12,718 nt of DNA from Tannerella sp. (GTDB taxonomy: Bacteria > Bacteroidota > Bacteroidia > Bacteroidales > Tannerellaceae), in contig JAIRLL010000133.1 in assembly GCA_031259505.1 (NCBI GenBank), positions 1 to 12,718 of the forward strand, written 5' to 3'. Under the pieces are notes generated by a model. It saw nothing but the letters and a program-made list of their open reading frames with translations, was not told the DNA's origin and searched no databases. Every line of letters begins with the position of its first letter. Position 1 is the first letter of the stretch. A program made the translations under genes and the position numbers. Positions 1-4,576 of this stretch are shown here, piece by piece.

Positions 1-131
1 ATACGCGCATACCGCGGAGAATGCAGGCGTTTTCAGGATGAAGTATTGCGAAAAACAGACCGGTAAATGTGCGGTTTATACTCCGCGCGGAGTATAATTT
101 GCATAACCCCGAACAGGCGAAATCGTAGCCT
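1..131. other. Left-edge stretch with no supportable gene
   Basis: I find no gene I can support here. Two plus-strand frames are open from the edge and stop at about 66 and 97, so the last residues of a gene beginning outside the window are possible. Neither short tail resembles a family I recognise. The only clear structure is the GC-rich palindrome centred on 86/87, described separately. Confidence 0.4.
75..98. repeat. Perfect 22-bp palindrome (first of two related copies)
   Basis: Positions 76-97 are a perfect palindrome with core tatactccgcgcggagtata. A diverged copy lies at 292-313. As RNA this would be a hairpin with an 11-bp stem and no loop, so a DNA-level role such as a dimeric protein site, or an end of a mobile or repeat unit, is more natural. 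The two copies bracket the large inverted repeat at 171-274. Confidence 0.6.
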
Positions 132-170
132 TTGTCTGGGGAAAGCGAGAGATTAAAAGACCGCAAAAAC

Positions 171-274
171 CTGGATTGCCACGTCGCTACGCTCCTCGCA
201 ATGACGGGGATACCGTTGTTGCCGGCAATGGCGTCCGACGTCATTGCGAGGAGCGTAGCGACGTGGCAATCCAG
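171..274. repeat. Dispersed-type hairpin element with 36-bp perfect inverted repeat
   Basis: The arms 171-206 and 239-274 are exact reverse complements over all 36 bases, separated by 32 bases that contain the small palindrome ttgccggcaa (219-228). The arm begins ctggattgccacgtcgctac. From memory, this kind of sequence recurs between genes in several bacterial groups, including Bacteroidales, and is often mis-annotated as short peptides such as CHVATLLAMT. Related but shorter or degraded copies lie at 7318-7413 and 7547-7594. I see no target-site duplication and no transposase. It may be a non-autonomous palindromic repeat. Confidence 0.75.
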
Positions 275-291
275 TAGAATAACATCACGCA

Positions 292-313
292 TTTACACCG
301 CGCGCAGTATAAT
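292..313. repeat. Diverged second copy of the 75-98 palindrome
   Basis: The sequence tttacaccgcgcgcagtata (292-311) aligns with the palindrome at 75-98 with a two-base gap and a few changes. It is itself an imperfect palindrome, with 8 of 10 positions in each half matching. It sits about 55 bp upstream of the promoter-like box of the first peptidase gene. It could therefore be a regulator site, or the right boundary of a unit spanning 75-313. Confidence 0.45.
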
Positions 314-366
314 CGTGCAGGATTGAATAAACTTCTCGAAAAAAAGAACCGCTAACCGAAAATCAT

Positions 367-374
367 TACTTTTG
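367..374 (+). promoter_or_regulatory. Bacteroidota -7 box (TAnnTTTG) for the first S9 peptidase
   Basis: TACTTTTG matches TAnnTTTG exactly and would start transcription near 381, giving a 5' leader of about 32 nt before the ATG at 413. No clear TTTG -33 element is visible at the expected distance. The leader is AT-rich without a Shine-Dalgarno sequence, as is usual in this phylum. Confidence 0.5.
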
Positions 375-412
375 CAAAATGAAAGAAACAAATAATCCCG
401 TAATTTATTTTT

Positions 413-2824
413 ATGAAATCAAAAGTATTATCATTCGCCATTATCTGCCTGAGTTTGATTTGGAGCAACCTGTTGCCGGCTCAGGAAACGCTTGCCGGAT
501 ACACGCAGGCACGCAGGTTCGCACCGTCCAATGCAGAACAGCTTCTGTTTTCCTACACGTTGAGACCCAACTATTTTAATCGCGGAAGCAAATTCTGGTA
601 CGAATACAAAACAAGCAACGGAAGGGTCTGGTATGTAGTCGACCCCGATCTTGGGAAAAAGCAGCCGCTGTTCGACCTCGATGAAATCGCCGCGCAAATT
701 TCCGAGACGGTGAAAGACCCCTTCACGGCACAGCAATTGCCCGTCGGGAATCTGAAACTCGACGACGACGATCGCACGTTTACCTTTGAGATACCCTCGT
801 CGGTGAACAGGACGTTTTATTTCTCGTACGATTATCTTTCGCGCAAACTGACGGAACGTCCCAAAGACAATTCATCCCGCGAACGGTGGGGCAACGTATC
901 GCCGGACAGGCAACACGTCGTATACGCCAAAGACCTTAACCTGTGGAGCATGACGTATGCCGACTATGAGAAACTGTTGAAAAATCCCAAGGATGACAGC
1001 ATTGAGGAGACGGCGCTCACAACCGACGGAGTGGAGGATTTTGCTTTCGGCATGCCGCGCAACCGCATGAATACGGACTCGACGTTGATGGACCACAAGC
1101 GTAAACCGGTACAGGGCAGTTGGTCGCCCGACGGACGCTATTTTGTAGCCACACTGACCGACCAGCGTGCCGTAAAAGACTTGTGGGTAATCAATTCGGT
1201 TGCCAAACCGCGTCCCACGCTGGAAACCTACAAGTATCAGCTTCCCGGCGAAGCGGGTGCGCCTGTCGGTCACCTTTATCTTTTCGACCTCGAAAACAGG
1301 AGCCGGAAAGAAATCACCGTATCGGCGTTCAAAGACCAGACGGTTTCGGTTGCCTCAAAACCCCGGGAAGATTTTACCGCACCGCAGATATGGCTGGGCA
1401 GCGCCGACAAATTCTTTCTCACGCGCGTCAGTCGCGACATGAAACGGGTGGATATCTGTGCATATACGCTGGGCGACGACTCCGTCAAAACTCTCATCAG
1501 AGAACGCCTGAATACCTACATCGAAACCCGTCCGCTCGCCATGCCCGACAACGCGCGGGAGTTGATTCACTGGAGCGAACGCGACGGATGGGCGCATCTC
1601 TACCTCTACGACACGGACGGGAACCTCAAAAACAGGATTACGAAAGGCCCCTGGCATGTCGACCAGATCAAACACGTGGACAGCAAAAACCGCGTCGTCT
1701 ACTTTCTTGCCAACGGGAAGGAAGCGGACGACACCACTCCCTACTACGAGCATCTCTACCGTGTGAATTTCGACGGAACGGGATTGAAACTTGTCACGCC
1801 CGGCAACTATCACCATCTGGTATATATGGACAGAGACGGGCGCTACGTGGTCGACAACTATTCCCGCATCAACACCATTCCCGCTACGGCGCTGTACGAT
1901 AATACCGGAAAACGGCTGATGACACTGGAAGAAAGCGACTTCTCGCAACTGCTGCAGGCAGGTTACACGTTTCCCGAGCCGTTCAAGGTGAAGGCGGCGG
2001 ATGGCGTCACCGATTTGTACGGCATCATATACAGACCTTTTGACTTCGATTCCACGAAAATGTATCCTGTCATCGACTACGTCTATCCGGGACCCCAGCA
2101 GGAAGGGACGTATATCCGTTATATCCCGATGAATCCGCGTACCGATCGCCTCGCACAGGCCGGATTCATCGTCATTTCCGTCGGACACAGGGGCGGGCAT
2201 CCAAGCCGCTCCAAATGGTATCACAACTACGGATACGGAAACTTGCGAGACTATCCGCTGGCCGACCATAAATCCGCCATCGAACAGCTTTGCGACCGTT
2301 ATAAATATATGGATATAAACCGTACAGGCATTCACGGACATTCGGGTGGAGGATTTATGTCTACCGCCGCCATGTTGCTTTATCCCGACTTTTTCAAGGT
2401 CGCGGTCTCGTGTGCAGGCAATCACGACAACAATCTCTATAATCGCGGATGGAGTGAAAAACATCATGGCGTGAAAGAAATCACGGACGAGGACGGAAAT
2501 GTTCGCTTCGATATACACGTGCCCGCCAATCAGGAACTTGCAGCCAGGCTGAAAGGACATCTCCTGCTTATTCACAGCGAGATAGACAACAACGTGCATC
2601 CTGCAAACACCATTGTCATGGCAAACGAACTCATCAAGGCCGGCAAACGTTTCGACATGCTTGTAATACCCGGTCAACGACATCATTTCGAGAACTATAA
2701 CGAATATTTTTACTGGCGGATGGTAGATTATTTTTCCGAACATCTGCTCGGCCGGCGCGAAACAGGCATCGACATCAGGGACATTAAACTCGGCAACTGG
2801 TTTCAGGGGTATCAGGGTAATTGA
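413..2824 (+). CDS. Secreted S9 family serine peptidase, DPP-IV-like
   Basis: An 803-residue exported peptidase of the prolyl oligopeptidase (S9) family. Residues 1-23 are a signal peptide with a cleavage site of the LPA|QE type. An eight-bladed-propeller-like region spans roughly 40-510, with repeats such as SPDGRYFVA (238-246). The C-terminal alpha/beta hydrolase domain starts near 520. The expected triad is Ser644 in GHSGGGF, Asp725 in SEIDNN, and His757 in PGQRHHF. Length and the GxSGGG form fit the DPP-IV-like branch (S9B). The DPP-IV Asp-Trp-x-Tyr-Glu-Glu motif that grips the substrate N-terminus is not evident; the comparable stretch reads GVEDFAFG (206-213), so dipeptide-releasing activity is not assured. 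The ATG at 413 is chosen because it opens the signal peptide and lies about 32 nt downstream of a -7 box. It appears monocistronic. Probable location is periplasmic or cell surface. Confidence 0.9.
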   Translation: MKSKVLSFAIICLSLIWSNLLPAQETLAGYTQARRFAPSNAEQLLFSYTLRPNYFNRGSKFWYEYKTSNGRVWYVVDPDLGKKQPLFDLDEIAAQISETVKDPFTAQQLPVGNLKLDDDDRTFTFEIPSSVNRTFYFSYDYLSRKLTERPKDNSSRERWGNVSPDRQHVVYAKDLNLWSMTYADYEKLLKNPKDDSIEETALTTDGVEDFAFGMPRNRMNTDSTLMDHKRKPVQGSWSPDGRYFVATLTDQRAVKDLWVINSVAKPRPTLETYKYQLPGEAGAPVGHLYLFDLENRSRKEITVSAFKDQTVSVASKPREDFTAPQIWLGSADKFFLTRVSRDMKRVDICAYTLGDDSVKTLIRERLNTYIETRPLAMPDNARELIHWSERDGWAHLYLYDTDGNLKNRITKGPWHVDQIKHVDSKNRVVYFLANGKEADDTTPYYEHLYRVNFDGTGLKLVTPGNYHHLVYMDRDGRYVVDNYSRINTIPATALYDNTGKRLMTLEESDFSQLLQAGYTFPEPFKVKAADGVTDLYGIIYRPFDFDSTKMYPVIDYVYPGPQQEGTYIRYIPMNPRTDRLAQAGFIVISVGHRGGHPSRSKWYHNYGYGNLRDYPLADHKSAIEQLCDRYKYMDINRTGIHGHSGGGFMSTAAMLLYPDFFKVAVSCAGNHDNNLYNRGWSEKHHGVKEITDEDGNVRFDIHVPANQELAARLKGHLLLIHSEIDNNVHPANTIVMANELIKAGKRFDMLVIPGQRHHFENYNEYFYWRMVDYFSEHLLGRRETGIDIRDIKLGNWFQGYQGN

Positions 2825-2836
2825 AAAAGCGGGATT

Positions 2837-2869
2837 TGCGGCGGAAGCATGATGGAAAGCCGCATTTTA
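2837..2869 (+). terminator. Weak candidate terminator of the first S9 gene
   Basis: tgcggc (2837-2842) pairs perfectly with gccgca (2859-2864) across a 16-nt loop and is followed by only four T residues. It lies 13 nt after the stop codon. The long loop and short T-run make it a marginal intrinsic terminator. Confidence 0.35.
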
Positions 2870-2956
2870 GTCTGTATATATGTTAAAACGGGCGCAAAAA
2901 ACAGATGTGCGAGTTAAATAATCCTGCATTAGCATTTTTTATGCATGGAAAGTATG

Positions 2957-2985
2957 TTGTATAACATAAAAATGTCGTACATTTG
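2957..2985 (+). promoter_or_regulatory. Promoter of the candidate small RNA
   Basis: TACATTTG (2978-2985) matches the -7 box exactly, and TTG (2957-2959) lies 18 nt upstream, the spacing expected for the -33/-7 pair of Bacteroidota. This is the best-formed promoter in the window. Its -33 region overlaps an inverted repeat, tatgtt (2953-2958) and aacata (2963-2968), that could bind a regulator. A tatgcat box lies just upstream at 2940-2946. Confidence 0.65.
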
Positions 2986-2991
2986 CACTGT

Positions 2992-3063
2992 GTTTTTCAT
3001 GGTATTAGATTTAAGGTTAACAATGAAGGTTGTAGGTTGTCGTGAGACAACCTCTTCTTTTTT
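2992..3063 (+). ncRNA. Candidate small RNA, about 72 nt, with own promoter and terminator
   Basis: A near-consensus promoter predicts a start near 2992, and a textbook terminator ends at 3063, giving a compact transcript between two convergent genes. It cannot be the leader of the next gene, because that gene is on the other strand. The 5' half carries the stretch gtattagatttaaggttaac, which I recall as recurring in many Bacteroidales intergenic regions ahead of a variable hairpin; I could not check this. The promoter-to-terminator layout also recalls the Bacteroidales-1 RNA motif, but I cannot confirm the consensus, and paralogous small-RNA families are an alternative. An ATG at 2999 opens a 22-codon frame ending at 3067, starting about 7 nt from the predicted 5' end, so a tiny peptide is a second possibility. 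Confidence 0.6.
3034..3063 (+). terminator. Intrinsic terminator of the small RNA
   Basis: aggttgtc (3034-3041) and gacaacct (3046-3053) form a perfect 8-bp stem closed by a GTGA loop, a GNRA-type tetraloop. The T-rich tail cttctttttt ends at 3063. It works only in the plus direction; the complementary strand has no T-run after the hairpin, so it would not end the LacI transcript. Confidence 0.8.
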
Positions 3064-3112
3064 ATAGACCTGTCTTATTTTTGTTTTGAATCTTTGAACC
3101 GCTGCTCCCCGT

Positions 3113-4126
3113 TCAACTGAAGTTCATAATCGCAGGCAACACCAGTTTCTTTTTCGTCTGCATTTTCTTACTGTCGTCTGCATTTTCCAGTTCGCTCACC
3201 AAAATCTGCACCGCCTGCTGCCCGATGTCCCGTATGGGCTGCTCGACAATGTACATTCGCGGCGCCAGAATTTCGAAGCTCGACATGGTATGCAGACAGG
3301 CCAGCCCGACTTTCGCCGTAATATCCACACCATTCCGGTAGAAATACCTCAGCGCTTCCATCGCCAGATAGTGAGTGGCAAAATAAAAGCCGTCCACGTC
3401 GGGAACTTCCGCAAAGATTCCGTCCAGTACGCGGACAATATCCGTCTCGTATTCGCTCCGTTTCACTTCTCCGTACAGTGCCGGTATCACCGGTAAACCG
3501 GCTTCCGACAGCGCCCGCCTGTATCCGTCGCGTCGCAGATTCATCACCAGCAGATGCGTATCCGAGGTAATCAGGGCAATCTTTTTCCGGCCGTCCCGGA
3601 TAAGCCTGGTTACAAGTCGATGGCTGCTTCCCTCGTTGTCAAGAATGATATAATTGGTGTCCAGTTCGGGAAAATAACGGTCTATCAATACAAACGGGTA
3701 TTTCTCTTCAATCAGGATATCCAGTTCTTTCCTTGAATGTTTGGTTGGCGCAATGATCAAGCCGTCTACCCGCTTCGACTTCAACATCCGTATGATTTTG
3801 CTTTCCCGTTCCGGGTCTGCTTCCGAACTGCAAAAAGTCAGTGAATAGTTGTATTTTTCGGCTTCCATCTCGATTTCCCGGGCAATATGCGCATAAAATT
3901 CGTCGCCAATGGACGGTATAACCAGTCCCAGCGTAAAACTGCTGCCATTGGTCAGGCTGCGGGCAAGCAGATTCGGCTGATAGTTCACCTTTCTGGCATA
4001 CGCCAAAACCTTCTCTTGTGTGGACAAACTGATTTTCCGTTTGTCGCCCTGACCGGCCAGTACCCACGACACTGTGGTCTTGGATACGTTCAACGCTTTC
4101 GCTATATCTTTCAATGACAATCTCAT
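3113..4126 (-). CDS. LacI-family transcriptional regulator
   Basis: A 337-residue LacI/GalR-family repressor or activator. The N-terminal helix-turn-helix occupies about residues 4-24 (LKDIAKALNVSKTTVSWVL), and the hinge helix with its minor-groove leucine is at 51-58 (QPNLLARS). The rest (about 64-325) is a periplasmic-binding-protein-like sensor domain with the usual ILDNEGSS (161-168) and RRDGYRRAL (198-206) landmarks that line the ligand pocket. Length is typical and no residues appear missing. It is transcribed divergently from the GH51 gene and convergently with the first S9 gene and small RNA. A -7 box at 4175-4182 with overlapping tatgcat boxes suggests autoregulation. The effector is unknown; a sugar or sugar phosphate is usual for the family. 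Control of the GH51 gene is a reasonable guess from position only. No clear terminator follows the stop. Confidence 0.93.
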   Translation of the reverse strand: MRLSLKDIAKALNVSKTTVSWVLAGQGDKRKISLSTQEKVLAYARKVNYQPNLLARSLTNGSSFTLGLVIPSIGDEFYAHIAREIEMEAEKYNYSLTFCSSEADPERESKIIRMLKSKRVDGLIIAPTKHSRKELDILIEEKYPFVLIDRYFPELDTNYIILDNEGSSHRLVTRLIRDGRKKIALITSDTHLLVMNLRRDGYRRALSEAGLPVIPALYGEVKRSEYETDIVRVLDGIFAEVPDVDGFYFATHYLAMEALRYFYRNGVDITAKVGLACLHTMSSFEILAPRMYIVEQPIRDIGQQAVQILVSELENADDSKKMQTKKKLVLPAIMNFS

Positions 4127-4174
4127 CTGTACATTCTTTAGAAGTTACCCGTCGATTTTTATTACGTTATGCCG

Positions 4175-4182
4175 CAAATATA
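4175..4182 (-). promoter_or_regulatory. -7 box of the LacI-family gene
   Basis: On the minus strand this reads TATATTTG, an exact TAnnTTTG match. It would start transcription near 4168, about 42 nt before the ATG. The -33 element is not clear. The candidate operator boxes at 4181-4206 fall between the -7 and -33 positions. Confidence 0.5.
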
Positions 4183-4206
4183 TGCATTCTTTTTGTCATA
4201 TGCATA
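4181..4206. promoter_or_regulatory. Candidate operator: paired tatgcat boxes
   Basis: tatgcat (4181-4187) and the 8-bp palindrome tatgcata (4199-4206) have centres 18 bp apart and overlap the LacI-gene promoter, where a repressor would block RNA polymerase. LacI-family proteins bind short palindromes as dimers, though usually with a CG centre and a longer site, so the assignment is tentative. A third tatgcat is at 2940-2946 beside the small-RNA promoter. Confidence 0.35.
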
Positions 4207-4341
4207 AAAACCGGCCACGTTTATGATTAATTTCTGTTCGAACGACATTTTGTATTGAAAATCGACGCAGCCAAATGCTCCCATTTAATTCGCCCCCGTT
4301 TTTTTTCGAAAGTAATTGATTCTATTCCGTGTTTTTGTTCA

Positions 4342-4349
4342 TATCTTTG
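4342..4349 (+). promoter_or_regulatory. -7-like box upstream of the ABC permease fragment
   Basis: TATCTTTG matches TAnnTTTG. A TTG at 4316-4318 is 23 nt upstream, longer than the preferred spacing. It would give a transcript starting near 4356, reading through the permease fragment toward the GH51 gene. Confidence 0.35.
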
Positions 4350-4404
4350 TCCCGCTGTGTATAATATATATCTAAATGTATATAGCAACGGGAAAAAGAA
4401 ATTC

Positions 4405-4527
4405 ATGATTCAGTGGTTGCCGGCAGGGGTGATTGCGGGAGTCGTCGCCGTAGTTTTGTTTACCGTGCCGGGACAGGCGCTCAAAGCGGCCGGCAGCAAC
4501 CCTGCGGAGGTGGTAAAAAGCGAGTGA
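4405..4527 (+). pseudogene. C-terminal remnant of a FtsX/MacB-type ABC transporter permease
   Basis: From 4405 an open frame encodes 40 residues: a hydrophobic stretch, AGVIAGVVAVVLFTV (7-21), followed by PGQALKAAGSNPAEVVKSE and stop. This closely resembles the end of MacB/FtsX-domain permeases: the last transmembrane helix, then a Q-[AS]-x-[KR]-A-A-x-x-NP-x-[ED] tail finishing near -SE. A full protein of this type is at least 400 residues, often near 800 in Bacteroidales, so nearly all of the gene is missing. The frame stays open upstream to 4255, but those residues show no permease features. An unrelated 10-codon frame (4376-4408) overlaps the ATG at 4405 by four bases, so the fragment might still be translated as a small membrane peptide. 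I favour a decayed gene end left by a deletion or rearrangement. Confidence 0.6.
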
Positions 4528-4541
4528 AAGATTAAAAGTAT

Positions 4542-4549
4542 TACCTTTG
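4542..4549 (+). promoter_or_regulatory. -7 box for the GH51 gene
   Basis: TACCTTTG matches TAnnTTTG exactly, 15 bp after the stop of the permease fragment. It predicts a start near 4556 and a 5' leader of about 21 nt before the ATG at 4577. No clear -33 element is seen at the expected distance. Confidence 0.5.
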
Positions 4550-4576
4550 GCCGAAAAAAAACAGTAGAAGAACGAA

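Noticed and set aside
132..326. Short open frame through the hairpin repeat (peptide containing CHVATLLAMTG)
   Set aside because: It is the usual false peptide produced by translating this repeat family. The inverted repeat itself explains the sequence.
379..579. ATG at 379 as an upstream start or small gene
   Set aside because: It is out of frame with the signal peptide at 413, begins at or before the predicted transcript start, and its translation has no features.
1355..2743. Long open frame (462 codons) on the minus strand opposite the first S9 gene
   Set aside because: It is antisense to a well-supported peptidase, resembles no family, has no signal sequence, and reflects codon bias of the real gene.
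2992..3063. Riboswitch or attenuator leader instead of a stand-alone RNA
   Set aside because: The next gene downstream is on the opposite strand, so there is no coding sequence for a leader to control.
4255..4404. N-terminal extension of the 40-residue permease fragment to an ATG at 4255
   Set aside because: The added 50 residues show no permease features, and a promoter-like box at 4342-4349 lies inside the extension. The ATG at 4405 is the more sensible limit.
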